Positions 1 through 15,200 of a stretch of 64,000 bases of DNA are shown here, piece by piece. Source of the stretch: Diphasiastrum complanatum. Taxonomy: Eukaryota; Streptophyta; Lycopodiopsida; Lycopodiales; Lycopodiaceae. The notes under the pieces are model-generated. The model was given only the letters and a program-made list of their open reading frames with translations. It had not been told where the DNA came from and ran no database searches. Numbering within the stretch: position 1 is the stretch's first letter; each line of letters begins with the position of its first letter. The DNA is taken from contig CM055099.1 of NCBI GenBank assembly GCA_029204225.1, positions 47,800,542-47,864,541 of the forward strand. Reading direction: 5' to 3'. The position numbers and the translations under genes were made by a program.

Positions 1-1542
<1,542 letters not shown>

Positions 1543-1593
1543 TTGGTGAGCAATGTTAGACATGGTGAACTCTTGCAGCCTTGCCAAAGAAAT

Positions 1594-1737
1594 CCTGAAG
1601 GACAAAGATGTCTCGAAGGACGAAAGGATCTCGAAGGTCAAAGATGTCCTGAAGGTCGAACACACCTCGAAGGTCGAAGATGTCCTGAAGGACGAAGACA
1701 TCCCGAAGGGAGAAAACAAACCGAAGGTCGAAACCAA
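1594..1737 (+). repeat. Minisatellite: eight exact tandem 18-bp units
   Basis: Eight consecutive units of exactly 18 bp begin at 1594, 1612, 1630, 1648, 1666, 1684, 1702 and 1720. Each contains the core GAAGG followed by a variable half. Because the period is a multiple of three, all frames stay open. The frame running 1,543-1,758 reads as a hexapeptide series of the form (P/L)EG(R/Q)xx, and another frame reads as a Lys/Asp/Val-rich series. Whether any frame is translated is unknown. The flanks show no known gene or LTR. Confidence 0.9.
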
Positions 1738-4700
1738 ACAAGTCGAGCTAGCAGTTAGCAGCTCAACAAGCATGAAGTAGTGTACTTAGCCGCCAAAGGC
1801 AACATTATCAAAGGGTGGCTAAAGCATTAAACGTGTCTTGTAAACTGTTGCTAAGTAATCTTGTAATTTTTTCAGATGGGATAAGTAAACGATAGAACGA
1901 AAGAAGAAAGAGTGAGAGTAGCTAAGAAGTAGAGAGTGGTGTTAGCACACTATAAGAATTATTAGCTATGAATGAAAGTCTTCCAATGAGCAGAACATAG
2001 CATTTTTTGTGAGGGGAGTGACAGGCTGCCAACTTGCATGACAATGATCGACTCACTCGAAACAAAAAGACAAACACAAATGCTCGCAACTCTTCCATCT
2101 CTGATTGTTGTGTTGCCATGTTTTGATTGAATGCATAGAAGTCTGTGATCTGTAGTCATAGACTCATGAGAGACGAAGGAGAAGGAAACAATGACCAGGA
2201 GAAGGCTCTTTTCACAAAGGGAACAAAAAAACAAGAACAAGCCCAGATTTGACAAGGCTCGCATATCGCCGAGTAGATGTTTGCTGACTATCCACATGCG
2301 AAGATCCGATGCTTATAACTCATCAAAAAAAAATTTGCCTCCTCCTCTAGTAGCATGGTTCTGCCTGCGAGGAGGCTGCCCAAATTTAATATAATCTGTT
2401 TTTTTTTTTAATCACAATTCTTGTAGCGAATTGCGATTCGCTGCAACTATGGATAGCAATCTCAAGAGGCTCAACTTGTCACCAAGGAATTCTCTCAGGT
2501 ACACAACGTCGACTACATTGAGACTTTAAGAGTATCAGAATAAAAATGTGTAGCCATGTCCTGGAGTGTCCGTATAGATTATATGCAATTCTTTGCTACA
2601 TGTACTTGACTCACACTACAAGGACACTCAAGTATTCACACTCAAGTACACAGTCAAAGCACTTGACTCACAAAGTATCAACCAAACACCATGCTCTCAA
2701 CAAGATTCTACCACACTCTTAACTTGAATTGTTCACCATCCAACTTGAAACACAAGCGGACCACATGAGAAACAAGACTCACACCGAGGATACCTCACTG
2801 CCACCATGAGATTATCATGCTCCATCTTAATAGACTGACATCCTATCAGACGCTTACAAGACAAACTCATAGCGCTGATAACAATGACTATGGCTCAACC
2901 TGAGGAACTCTTATTGCCACTAAGATTATATCCTCACCAAAAAATCAACTAGTAGACATGTCAACAAGTCACTGAGCATCAAATAAGTACTTTGTTTTTC
3001 TTTTCAATAGTAAATGCATAACTAATCAAACTGCAACTCAGATCTACGTTTAGTCACAAAAGACTCTCATGACAAAGTCACACGCAAGCAAGTTGATATT
3101 TTTTATAAATTCCCGAGAACTTCATATACTTGTATTATTTTTTTTCTGACACTTTGATCAGGAAGTGGAGGGCCTTCGTGAAGGAAGAACCTGTGGTATG
3201 GGACGCAGGCAATTCGAAAATGAAGATCTATGGTCGTAAATCTTAGTGATGCCAAATATTGTCAGTCATTTATCAGAAATTTGAGATATTGGTCATGACC
3301 TCTTTTTTTGGATATCTCAAATTTAACAAACCGGAAACCCGGCAAGCTATTTCTTTATAAGAGATATATTGGTCAATTTCTTAACTCATAAATTAATCCA
3401 ACTTTTTTGTGACTCCTTGGAAGGTAATTCTGATTACCCGTTGACTATAGACGATGTCACAGAAATGGTTAATGAAACCATTTTCTAAATTTGTTTTCTC
3501 TACTTGAATCTTCAATTAATCCTTTTCTGATTTACGAGTCAATTCTCAAGCTTGGTAATAACGAAGATCTTTTGTTAAAGTCATTGTGTTGGGACATCAT
3601 TGGTATTTACTTACAATGATGCAACACTTCTTTTGACTTCAAGATTTTTTCGGATCTCTTCTTTGACTCTTCTCGTGGGCAAATCTCAATTGATCTGCAC
3701 CCCTTAGAAACTCGGGTCGAAACCTGTTAAAAAGGGGGAGAAGTAGGAAGAGAAGAGAATTATCAAGGAGAAGCATCGGTCAACGATTCAGGGAGGAATT
3801 TGTTATATCGATGATGGACCTGTTTTATAAATCAGAAACGATAGGATATTTAGATATTACAGAAATCCTTTATGGATTATAGTAGATATCTGGTTTGAAG
3901 ATTTAAAGGGGGGAAATTTAGAAAGTACTCTTGCGGTAGAAAAGTGGCTGATAACAAGTCCGATTGATTTGTGTTAGAACTTGGAATTCTATTACAAGAT
4001 GGGAGGTTTGTTGAAACTTGTTCCTTGCTGGATATAGTCAACTTGATCTTAGTTTGGACTGAGATCCGTGGGTTGATGCAAGGGAAGAAATTCATGCTAA
4101 CAATATATTCTTTTAAGATAATCTCCAGTTGAGATTTTGGATGTGAAATAGCACTTTATGAGAAATATTCTCTCTTAGAGAATAACCTAGTTACAGGATT
4201 CTCGGTTATGAAAGTGTTGTGTACAGATCAGGAGTTATCTGTAGAGATATGCTATGTAGTGAATCTTTGTGGATCATTAAAACCTTTTGTACAAATTTCT
4301 AATCATGTGGATGACTAACTTTTACATAACTTGAAATTGCATGTCTATGTGCAGTGACAAAGTATTCTGTAAACTAAGTTTATTTGCATGCATAAACTAG
4401 TTGTTGGTACATAGGCATATTGATGAGAATTGTGTTTAAGACAATTTCTCGCTAGGTTATGGTAATTTCTCTTTGAGAATTGCTTATTAACCTAAGATTG
4501 ATTTAGACTCAGATTAAATGTGGTGTTTTGGTACCACACCGAGACATTTAAATATTTTCTAAATCTGATACAGCTAGCCGAGTTAGGAGCGTTGCTTCTG
4601 TGTTAGTTGTTGTAAATCAACAATAGAAATCCTACTTATGGATATTATTGTTGAAATGTATTGCTTATAAGTCACAACATTTATGAGAAGTTTTGGATTC

Positions 4701-5319
4701 ATTTACTGATGAGTGTGCATAGAATACATGAAATCTTTGGGGACTTATCTTTTCCCGTTCGGAAAGGATGGAATGCTATCCCGGAAGACTCAGGAGAGTT
4801 GGATAGTTATGGGTTGCCAAAAGTTAGAACTTCACGTAATGAGGTTCCGATAAATCTTAGGTTATTATAGGTTAGAACTTAAGAGAAAAATCTAGACGTA
4901 TTCTAGATTGGGACCCTAACTTTGGAATGACAATTTGTGCCATGTCTAAAGTAAGGGCATTTTTTAGATTACAATCCTTATATTGGCACCGTATGTGAGT
5001 TGTAAAAGTATGGAACTTTCCAGATGGAAAGGACTTTGTGAACAGCTCATGTGTCTTTTAAGAATTGTATTGCACTCTTATGATATGGTATGGTCTCAGG
5101 AATCTGGAGAGTTGAGATTGGTGAATCATAACTCAGATTCTAAGATATACCTAAATAGGAGGAGATTGTGTTCACGGTAGGTTACCGCGGATGAATAAAC
5201 AAGATAGTGAAATTTTGGTAATGACTGGTCATCTTACCTAATCAACTATGTTTATTTGGGAAAAGACCAAGTAATTAGAGCATCTGGTTAGGCTTTACGA
5301 ATTACCAAAGTGACATTAT
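1738..5319. other. No recognisable gene; possibly the eroded interior of the gypsy element that ends at 6.26 kb
   Basis: This 3.6 kb stretch has only short open frames. Its right side leads without a visible break into recognisable gypsy integrase sequence at about 5.32 kb, so part of it may be heavily eroded gag-pol. I could not read protease, reverse transcriptase or RNase H motifs in it. No copy of the LTR that begins at 6,262 was seen upstream. Confidence 0.4.
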
Positions 5320-6240
5320 GAACATTCGTGCTTCGAAGTTTACTAGTCGCTTTTGGTGGCCGTATTTGCTAAACTAGAGATGACTCTGAACTTAAAGTTC
5401 TTCTAATCATTGGTAGTTACCTTCTTTTATTGAGTATAGGACAGGAATCCGATGAATTATGATTGAAGAATCCACTTGATCATTTAAAAGAAGGATTACT
5501 CGCGTGATCAAAAGATTAGTTAAGATATGTATTCATATTTTAGCAATCTCCTTGGAGAGGATGTTATCCTTGATGGAGATTGAGTTATAGTAAGCATTCG
5601 GCTACCGGAAATAGCTCGTTTATGCTTATGTACGAATTTGAGCCTGGGTCACCTATTATAGTTGAGACTCGGTCGATCAAGTTCTAGAAAGTAGCAGATA
5701 TCCTACTTGATATGTAGGAAATGCTACGGTTTCCATGTGAGAATGTCTAGTGTACCCAAGATGGGGACTGACATTATGCAAGTCTGAAAAGATCACCGAG
5801 AGACTTCCAAGTGGGGGATTGGGTATTTTTTAGAATCTCGAAGGATTCGAGTGTAATGTGTACCAACAAGCATTATTAATTGTCCCCTAAAATTTAGAGG
5901 ACCAATTAGATCTTGAAAAAGATCGGACTCTTAGCTTACCAATTGGAACTCCCAGATGGATCTCAAGTGCATCCCGTATTTCATGTAAGTTGTCTCTGAA
6001 AGAGTCTACGTGAAGGAGAGCATCTTGGATCTGGAGATCGATTCGACCTGTTGGATGAATCATCGGGTGGGTCTCCGCCTGAACCCGGAAAGATCTTGGA
6101 TACAAGAACTAAACAATTGTGAGATCATATAGTTACCAAGCATCTGCTTTGATGGAAGGGATGTACAAACGATGACGATTCTTGGGAACAGGAAGGAAGC
6201 TTAAGGAGGAACTTTTCCAGCTTTAAGTTCTGAGGACAGA
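5320..6240 (+). pseudogene. Decayed Ty3/gypsy (chromovirus) integrase C-terminus and chromodomain
   Basis: Reading across frameshifts and stops gives the end of a gypsy integrase. A KFTSRFW block near 5,336 matches the part of the integrase core usually read as DPKFTSRFW. An EHSATGN...YEFEPGSPI block follows near 5,590-5,670, then FQVGDWVFFRI (about 5,800), then YQLELPDGSQVHPVFHVS (about 5,930-5,990). The last part reads as a chromodomain, HIVTKHLL-stop-WKG...SWEQE followed by LRRNF (about 6,110-6,220). A chromodomain at the integrase C-terminus is the hallmark of chromoviruses, which can target heterochromatin. At least three stops and several frame changes make it non-functional. The order of motifs is clear; the left limit is not. 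Confidence 0.8.
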
Positions 6241-6250
6241 ACTTGAATAA

Positions 6251-6750
6251 GGGGGAAAGAATGTCATGCCCATGACTGGTCTCGGGTAGCGTGTCCACGC
6301 TAGGGACCGGTAGACCAAGAACCCGTAAGTTGATTGTGACTATAAGGGAATTGGGGCCCTTATGTGTACATGGTCATAATTAATGGTTGTAGGCCTAAAC
6401 ACATGGTGGTGGAGTTGGTATGGGTCTATCAGTGAGTCATTAGGGAACTGGATGACGTGGCCCAGATAGGCTGCAGAGTTGTCCAGTGAGGTGTCACAGT
6501 GCACTACTAGTGGTGCATGGGCCTTGGAGGGTATAAGTATACCTATTGGGCTCTCACTAGTGTATGCTTGATAGCATGACCAATGGCAAGATGCTGCTGG
6601 TGTGATGCCATATCCTCTTTGTGATTGATCTATAGCTTGGGGGCTAGATCCCTTTGATCTAGGTTTGGTTGGGTTGGTTTGTCCACCATCAGGTTCCCTT
6701 GTGTTGCTTGTGTTTGGCATGCTTAGAATAGGATCCTTGGATTGAGGACT
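6251..6750 (+). repeat. Polypurine tract and start of the 3' LTR of the decayed gypsy element
   Basis: A purine run, GGGGGAAAGAA (6,251-6,261), directly precedes TGTCATGCCC at 6,262. This is the expected order of polypurine tract then 3' LTR just after the chromodomain. The far end of the LTR was not found. It is probably truncated near 6.75 kb, where copia-like sequence takes over. Confidence 0.6.
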
Positions 6751-6764
6751 TTATAGTGAGCTTG

Positions 6765-8370
6765 TACAAGTGATCCTCAATGGCTTAGAATATGAATTCT
6801 CCAATTTTGTTCAAAGTTTTGTCATCCAAGGCACTGTGCCATCAATTGATAAGCTCCATAGTGTGCTAGTGGTTGAAGAGTGTAGGATGCTCCATGCAAA
6901 ATCTAGGACGAGTTCCTTATCATTGCAAGATGGAGATGAGAAGACAAATTTCTCATTCAAAGGCAAGAAGAAGACCAAGGGATCTATGAAGGATCAAGCA
7001 AAGGAGACCAAGGAGGAGGATCAAGCATCAAGTTCAAAGACAAAGAACAAGTCAAAGCAAAAATGGGAGGAGGATGAAAGAGATCTATTCTTGATGGCAT
7101 CTACATCCTCACCAACAAGCAATGGCAATTCAAGAGACACTTGGTGGATAGCTCCCACATGACTTGTGAAAAAGGACTTTTTCTCAACTTTACACTCATT
7201 CAATGATGTTAAGAAGTTAGTCCTTACTGCAAGCGATGAAGAGTGTAGGATAGATGGTGTTGGTACCATCTCTTTGTATCTAGAATCCTCAATAAGTATG
7301 AAATATTCTTTTTGCATCATCAATCACCAAGAATATGCTAAGTGTTGGTATACTTTTGGAAAGTGGTTTGGATGTCCACTTTAAGCATGGAGTTTGTTCC
7401 ATTTTGAAGAATGATGTTTGCATTGCAAAAGGATTGAAACATGGAAGATTGTTTAAATTGGAAGCTAATATTGCCTTTGAGAATGAAAACTTGGCAAAGG
7501 AGGAGATCACTCAAGTGGAGATCTTGCTGGAATTGAGGAGGAGCATCAAAAGGAGGAAGATCTTGAGAATCATCCTCAAAGCATGAGAGTTCCAAGGAGG
7601 TCCTCAATGACAAAGGCCTAGTCATCAAATTGCATGCAAATTTGTCCATTCAAGTGTGCATCTTGCAAGGGTGGGAGAGCATTGGAGAGTCTACTATTTT
7701 TGAATACTTTTTGGATAGTACTAGTAGACATAAAGTGGCTTGTTTCTTATCTTTAAGATTCATGGTGTTTAGTACTTTGTATAACAAGACAATGAAATTA
7801 GATGCTTTCAAATCTACAGTTGTTGTTGATAAAGCAATTTCATTGGATAACTATTTTTGTAATAGTTTGAATAGAGTCATAAAAAATGAAAAGTCATTTG
7901 TTTTGGAAATCTTTGTGTCCACATGCTTTGTGCATGATCATTCCAATGTAAGGACCAAATATTATCCTACTTCAATGATAGGAATAATGGTAATGTTTTG
8001 CTCTTCAAGTAGAGTGTGTAGAATCTACATGTTTTCCACCAAAGAAGTTGTTAGTGGTGGAAATGTGATATTTCAATAGTGGAAGATTTGTAAACTTGAA
8101 GAAGCACCTTTGGATCAACACCTTATTCAATTCATTGATGGTTTGGAGTCAAGTCAAGTGGAGGAGCAAGCTCAAGGCCCGAGGACTCCAAGAAGAACCT
8201 TGAGTATCAAGATGGAGCCATCAAGGCTCAATCATATGGATCAAGCAAGGCAAGTTGTCTTTGGCAACATTATGCATGCACTTAATAGTTTAATTGATGT
8301 ATCTTCAAGTGCACAAAATGCCTTGGAATCCATGGCTTGGCATGATGTATAGTTTTGGAAGTGTGCTACT
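6765..8370 (+). pseudogene. Decayed Ty1/copia gag-protease-pre-integrase fragment
   Basis: The first open part (6,770-7,162) resembles the C-terminal half of a copia Gag (LNGLEYEFSNFVQ, then a Lys-rich tail). The protease follows in the order expected, but its Asp-Ser-Gly-Ala active-site block is reduced to DSSHMT with adjacent residues lost. A pre-integrase-like stretch follows in other frames (KDFFSTLHSFNDVKKL, then SGLDVHFKHGVC and KGLKHGRLFKLE). The block near 8,020-8,080 (RIYMFSTKEVVSGGNVIF) resembles the linker after the integrase of copia elements. The integrase core, reverse transcriptase and RNase H are not visible, so the element is internally deleted and dead. Family assignment rests on motif order and is moderately secure. 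Confidence 0.7.
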
Positions 8371-11300
8371 ACATGTATATAGACACATTTGTGGAACATC
8401 TTATAGGGGATCTTTTAAGAGGCGGTGAAAGATCCTTCATGTACATCATTCTCTATTGGAGTCTCAAAAGTTCCTTGTTTGTAGCTGGATTTTTTAGACA
8501 CTTCTAAAAGCATTCATTCATCTAGCAAGAGAGTTGTAAATAGATCAAGCTAAATTTGAGGAGTGTGAAGAATTGCCAAAAATTGGCAAATCTAGCTTGA
8601 TCAAAAACCATGTAGAATCATGCAAAATGTACATAAGTGGGTCCCACACGTGTGAGGCCATGGAGCCACGTGGGAAACCTACTCTACTATAGGTTAGATC
8701 AAGTCTAATGAGTTGGTCAATTCAGTTTGGTAGTGATTCCTAGTTTATAGGACCTACATCCTAGATTTAAGGTGAAACTTGACCAACTAGCTACCTACCT
8801 AGCATGACTCTAGGAAATAGACTAGGGTTTCATTTTAGGGCAAAAAGACTGAGTTAACTTCCTTATTACATGCTGGAAATTCATCTAACTTTACAAAGGA
8901 AGTCACTTTTGCTATGTATACATCTCTCCATAGTGAGAAGATAGATTATTTTTGGAGCTCATTGGCAATCTTGAGCTAGTTCACTATGTACAAAGAGTTT
9001 CTGTGATCCAAATGAAACCAAAATAATTCGTACTTGTTTCTCAGCTTGCAGGCAGTACTACAGCCTATAGTACACACGTGTGAAGTCAGACTTGATGATT
9101 GATTAATGTTTTTGATTGCCATTGCTTGTTGTTTGTCAAATTGCCAATCTAGATCAACATTTTGGTGACTAGTTTTTTGATAGATTGTTAAGCAAACAAC
9201 CAATCACTCTTGTGGATCTTTGTAAGATTCATTTATGGTCCAAAAGTACAGTACTTTCACATGAATGTCTTTTCAAATTCCAAAATTTTAAAAAAAAAAT
9301 TGTTCAAACTATGTTGAAGCTCAACCTCTTGCATTAGATCATTCTTTTGCTCAATGTCTACTTTTACCACATATATTGCAAATTTGACCATGTCTTTGAC
9401 AACAGAACAAACTAGCTATAATTGAGGTTGTCTATCCTAGCATGTCAACGTGCGAGAGAAAACAACCAACATAAAAAATTGTTTTTAGAAAGTGGTCATG
9501 TGTCCAACAGCGTTATCAAGCTCCACAAATTTAAAAAGCACATGTTAAAACTCTGAGAAATCTACACCTGGACGTCTTTGCAGAATATAGAGCCCATTCT
9601 TTGGGTCCAAGTGATTGGAAAAAATTTACCCCAATTTTGGCAACGTTTATCACCTCTTTGGTAGTAAGGCTTCACATATTTTTACCACAATTTTGGTAGA
9701 GTTTAACACCTATTTGGTAGTAAGGCTTCACATATTTTTAGATTATTTGACATGCTAGGTCAAACAACTAGTAAAGTGTTTTGATTTCAATAGTTATTAT
9801 GTTTCTTAGAGAATTTCAACGCCTTATCAATCTCCGATACTTTGAAAATGAGTTGTTAAACAAAGCTAGTCAACCTCTTTTTAGGTCATGTTATTGCTCT
9901 AGGGTTCCTATAAAGCTACCCCTTATGTTACAAAAGTTAATCACATCTCTAAGAGTTTAATTTTTTATTTTGTTTAAGGTTGTTTGAAATACCATGCTTG
10001 CATGCTACTAGCTAGGGCAAATAGCTAGCATAAAGATCTATTAACACCCTCTAAAGTAAAAAAAAAAAAATTCAAGCTAATCATGTCTCTTAAAACTTTG
10101 AAAAGCTTTGTCAATCTTCAAAAGCTTGTTTAGAACTTTTTCTTTATAACGTATTCAAGTAGTGAGAGAAAATATCTAGTGCTTGGAGGCCTCTTTAGAG
10201 AATGCCAAGCAGCCACGAAACTTTGGAACATAAGAGTTTTTGTATGGGTTTGGATAAGCTAATGACCCATAAATTAGCAGATGTTTGTGACAAGATAGGG
10301 TTAATTATGTGTTTGCATTTATGCAATATAAGCATGTCATTCTTGTGGGAGTTAGATTCTTTTGTGCATGATTTGGGAAAGAAGTGTTTTATGATTCCTT
10401 GGTGGAGGCAAACAAGATTCTAGAAGACTGTCATGACATAGGAGGTAACTAGGTACACTAGATTGCATTGTTCCTTTTTATGACACTTGTTTGGTCATAT
10501 TGCAACTTTCACTCATATTGTCTTTGGTTTTTCCATAGGAGTCCTCATACTTGTAGTGTTACTCAACAACAATGTACATCGATAAAAGTATACTAGAAGG
10601 GTAAGTAAGATAAAAGAAAAAATCCATGCCAAGGATTATGACAAGGAGTTTATCCTTAAAAAACACAAAGAACTTGGCATCATAAATTTTCCTATAATAA
10701 AGTCGATTAGCTCTATTATGTTTGTTGAGGTACTCAAATGAGATTTTTTGGGCCAAATTATAGTCTACATAAACAAATATACTAGAATGCGTTAATTTTC
10801 ACCTTGGGACATCAAGAATCAAGGGCATTATCTAGAACAAGGATCAGAAAATGGAAATAGTAAACCAAATGACATTAACCATGAATTTTTCTTTTTTGAT
10901 AGATTGTGATCAAGACAAACATGGCATAATGACTAAGGTTTAATCCAAGAAATGATATCACAAAAAAAGATTGTAGCTGAATTTTTAATGACTCAAAAGC
11001 CCTAAACTTATAAGGTTCAACATATATGAGAATGTCATTAAAGCTAGGTTGTATTTTGATAGTGATCTACATGCATAGGCGGAATACAATTAAGGAATTC
11101 TGATGAATAATGTCACCTAGCAACCCTGGTAACTTCCATTAGTAGATGAAAGATTTGTCTCAAATACCTAGGACACAAAATTCTTGGCCTCCATTCTAAT
11201 AGAAGCAGCAAAAAATTTCTAGACACGAATTCATTTATTGATCCCGAGGTATCTATGTATTCACTTCAAGAAATACAATAAGAATGATATAGTGGTAAAA

Positions 11301-11909
11301 GAAAAATACATCATAAAGCTCCATAATGTGCCTGACAATTAAGTCCTCAAATATAAACTCAGAAAATCAAATATTTTTCAAAATTTGTTAGTGTACCACT
11401 CAAACTTATGCTTGGAGCTGATGTTAATTTCAAAAGGAATAACAAGACGGCAAATTAAGGTACCTTCAGAATGAAAGGTTGATCAAGAGGCAAAATGGAA
11501 AAGGATGGTCAAATCAGATTCCTTGTTATCAATTGGCAAGGATTTTTGTTACCAAAACCTAGGCTATTATCTTATATGAATTCAGTATTCAACATTGTCA
11601 ATGGTGTAAAGTGTTTGATGCAAGGGCGATGAGAAACCCAAGGTACGATTTAACCAGTTCTTTTAATAACCAGGCATATGTAGACTGTTTTCACATTTCA
11701 GTGACCCTATTTTGCGATTGGGAGCAATTTTGCAAGGCAAGTTTCAGAACCATATGGCATAACAGGCATGAATTTTACCCAAGACATCATCTCAAATTAT
11801 CAAGTGATCTTCAGGCTTTCACAGAGGAATTAAAGATAAATATTATCCATTGCAATCAAATATGTTGATTTGTCAGGAGCTGGGCCAGTTCTATAATAAT
11901 CCACTCTTG
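8371..11909. other. AT-rich intergenic DNA, no supported gene
   Basis: No open frame here shows a recognisable domain. A purine run (ATTTGAGGAGTG, about 8,551) near the end of the copia fragment could be a polypurine tract, but no LTR end could be paired with it. A 56 bp tandem duplication is listed separately. Confidence 0.5.
9625..9736. repeat. Tandem duplication, 56-bp period, two copies
   Basis: The segment beginning TTTACC(C/A)CAATTTTGG at 9,625 is repeated at 9,681 with few differences. Both copies end in the same TAGTAAGGCTTCACATATT. Confidence 0.85.
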
Positions 11910-12232
11910 TATCAAGTTGACTGCTAAAAGAGTGCTTTCTGGAACTCAGCTCTTTGTAAATCTACATTCATCTTGATTACTATGTACCACAAACTTTCCA
12001 ACTCTCTACAGAGGTGACCCCCTCCCACATTGAAAGTAATAGCCAACATACTTTTTTCTGTTGTTGCAAAGATCCAGCAGAATTTCAAAAGGTGGTGCTA
12101 ATGAAGTTAAGTATGTTGGATATATATATCATTCTACTATTACCCTCTCATTGCAGGGCTGGAGCTTATATGAACTCTGTCCTATATCTTTTTTAGTAGC
12201 AATACAAGCTTAGAACTATGCGGTACTGTAAT

Positions 12233-15200
12233 TTACAAACTATATCTTTCACTGCACCTTCCGCCTTGCATCCACTCTCTAATAGCAGAGCGCAGAGAAT
12301 GATTAGGGGTCAAGATTCTATGGTCAAGTGGCAAATTCATCAAGGGAGAGGTGTCGTGTTCCTGGAGCCATTGCTGGATTGCTGCATGCTCATATGTGTA
12401 TCCATCAGCAGCAATTACTGGATCTTCCATCACTTCCTGAGAACCAAATTTTTGATTCAGAATTGGAGTAGGCATGGACAATACAACATATGGTTAGAAC
12501 TAAAGACCAAAAGAGTGTGAAAGATATTCAAACTGGAAGCTACTCACCTTAAGAATAGGGCAAATGTATAACTCTGGAGCATTTTCTTGTGAATTGGGCT
12601 CTTCATCAGTTATACTCTTAGCAGCCCAATCTTCAGCATATTCACGAATCATATCGAGAATTGGAAGAATCGATGCAACATCTGGTCTATTTTTGCGCTT
12701 CAAGCGAGAACATTCCAAAGCTAAAACAGCCACTTGTGTCGCCTCTGTCAGAGGCCAGTCGCCAGCAGACTGGTCCAAAACATCCGGAAAGGATCCGGAC
12801 TCAAGAGAATCTTTAACAAATTGGATGATACCAACAGGCGGTCTCCCTGTCAGTAGCTGAAGTAGCACAATTCCAAAAGCATAGACATCTGATTTTGGCC
12901 CAAAGAAGCCTGTATGTTGATACTCAGGATCTATGTATGCGAAAGTTCCAACCGGCATTGTGTCTCGGAAACAAGTTGAGTTTTTGTCTGCCAATGATTC
13001 AGGGATTAGAGTTGCAAGCCCAACATCCGCTAGCTTGCTTACAAAATTTTGATCAAGTAGAATGTTCCCAGGTTTCAAATCTCGGTGAATGATAGGCTCA
13101 GGCTTTGAGCTATGAAGGGAAAACAATGCTGTGGCTATTTCTGCTGGTATTTTGAGCCTTGTGTACCAAGGCAGAGGGCGAGTTCCACCATGACATTTCA
13201 GCCTATCCTCCAGACTTCCATTGGCCATTAATTCATATACTATGCATGCTTTCTCGGGACAGCATCCCAATAACAAAACCATATGTGGATGGTGAATGTG
13301 GCCCAATACCTCCACCTAACATTAGCACACAAACAGAACATCTGCATTTAAAGGTAATCATTATACTTGAAACAGGAAATACAAACATTCGACTGTTCAT
13401 TCAAAGTCAGTAAGCAAAAATGATGTCAAAATATACATTCAATCCTACAGAAAGATCAAAATTTTGAGGCTTGAACATTTGAAAGATCAGACATCCTAAG
13501 AAGCAAATTACATATCCATTCTTGAACATTCCCCCAACTGAGTTTTAAAGTTGGCCCAATGTGCAGTTGTACCTCATGCTGAAATTCTTCTACTCCTTGT
13601 GAGGCATCTTCTTTCAGAACTTTAATTGCAACATTTGTGTGGTGCAGCTTCCCCTTATACACAACACCATACCCACCTTCTCCAAGTTTATGATCTTCAG
13701 CGAGATTATTTGTAGCAGCCAAGATCTCGTCGAAGGGATAAATTCTGTACTTCTGTTCAGCTTTTCTCAAGGCTTGGGTCAGTTCTACCTTTGCTTCTTC
13801 ATCTTTAATGGATTTAGCTTCTGCTTTTATTCGTCGCCTGCCTTCTTCTTCTGCAATTTGTCTTGCAAAATGGGCCTCTGCTAGTGCCTCTTTCAGCTTT
13901 TGAGCTTCTCCTTCTGCTCGTACCTTAGCCCATTCCAAAGCTCTGAGTGCCTCCAAGTGTAAAGTGGCTTCCTGAAGCTGCTTTGCAGCAATTTCTTGTG
14001 CCTGCTTTGACCAAAGGCAGTCTTGTGATTAGGAGTTGCCAGTAAATAAAGCAAAGTTTTCTGCATAAAGTAGATTCAACAAGATTAAAAGCAAGCTGAT
14101 CAAAAAATTGCACAAACAAATTAGAAATGGCACAAGGGAGTATTGGCTTCTATTCAAAAACCTTCACAGCGGATAAGATTTTGTACTGCTCAGCATTATT
14201 TGTGCAGAGGTATTGAGTATCAACATTGTCATACATCCTTGTTGCAGATAGATCCTGGATTCAGTACGGTAACAAAGATATTGTTACTGTTTCTAAACAA
14301 TTGACATTGGAACATATGACCGACATCTAACAAATACAGCTCCACATGACCTTGCATCAATTAAGGTTCTGATAGGTCCATCAGAATAAGGTCCAGGAAT
14401 TTTTATCAAGAATAAGATTATGGCTGCACAAACTGTAAGCAGAGTATGTTATGACACTTGGCAGATATAGCTAAGCCGTTCATAGCTTATATAAGCAAAA
14501 AGAGCTCTGTGTCACATTAATGGAATTCAAACTATTTTAATTTTGTGCGGAGGACAAACAGCAAATTCAGCAAAGCAAAGACTCACGCTATTCTCAATTT
14601 GTGAGAGGACGCCATATTGCAAGCAAGCTAACTAGCCGCTACCATGAATTTGCTACTCTTATGCCAAACACTTCACCACATTTTCACTTTTCTCATCTCA
14701 AAATTTCCTTATCAGGACAGATTGTTACCTGGTCATCAGTGTTGCTGACAAATTGCGGACATGAAGAAGTGACTGACCCACTGTCTGAATATGGAGCAGA
14801 TGGATGACTGTCAGCACTTTGGCTTTCACCAGACCACATCCTTCCCATATCATGAGTTCCTTCCCGTCTATCAATGTGTCTATGTGGATGTAGATTTGAA
14901 CTTCTTGAAGGATTAGGTTCACCAGGACGATAATGGCTGGTCAACAGAGGAGAATTTGAGTTTTGTTGAACATGGGGTACACTCATATATCTTAATGGGA
15001 CAATGTCATGATTGCCTGACGTTGAGGTAAGTGGCAAAGGTTGTGATTTATATTCCACTCCACTCTGTACTGGAGCACCAGGATCGAGCTCTATTACCTC
15101 AATCTCACCTGCTCAATGGTTTACATTGGTGAATAATTTATAGCAAAGTTCAGATCATGTGTTTCAAAAAAATAGAAGCCTTAAACCATCATGGATTTAG

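Noticed and set aside
1594-1737. Possible CRISPR-like array
   Set aside because: The 18 bp units are directly adjacent with no spacers, and the genome is a plant's.
6340-6720. 126-codon minus-strand open frame
   Set aside because: It lies antisense within the presumed LTR of the decayed gypsy element, with no recognisable domain.
7630-8079. 149-codon open frame as a separate gene
   Set aside because: It lies inside the decayed copia fragment, and its C-terminal part matches the copia post-integrase linker.
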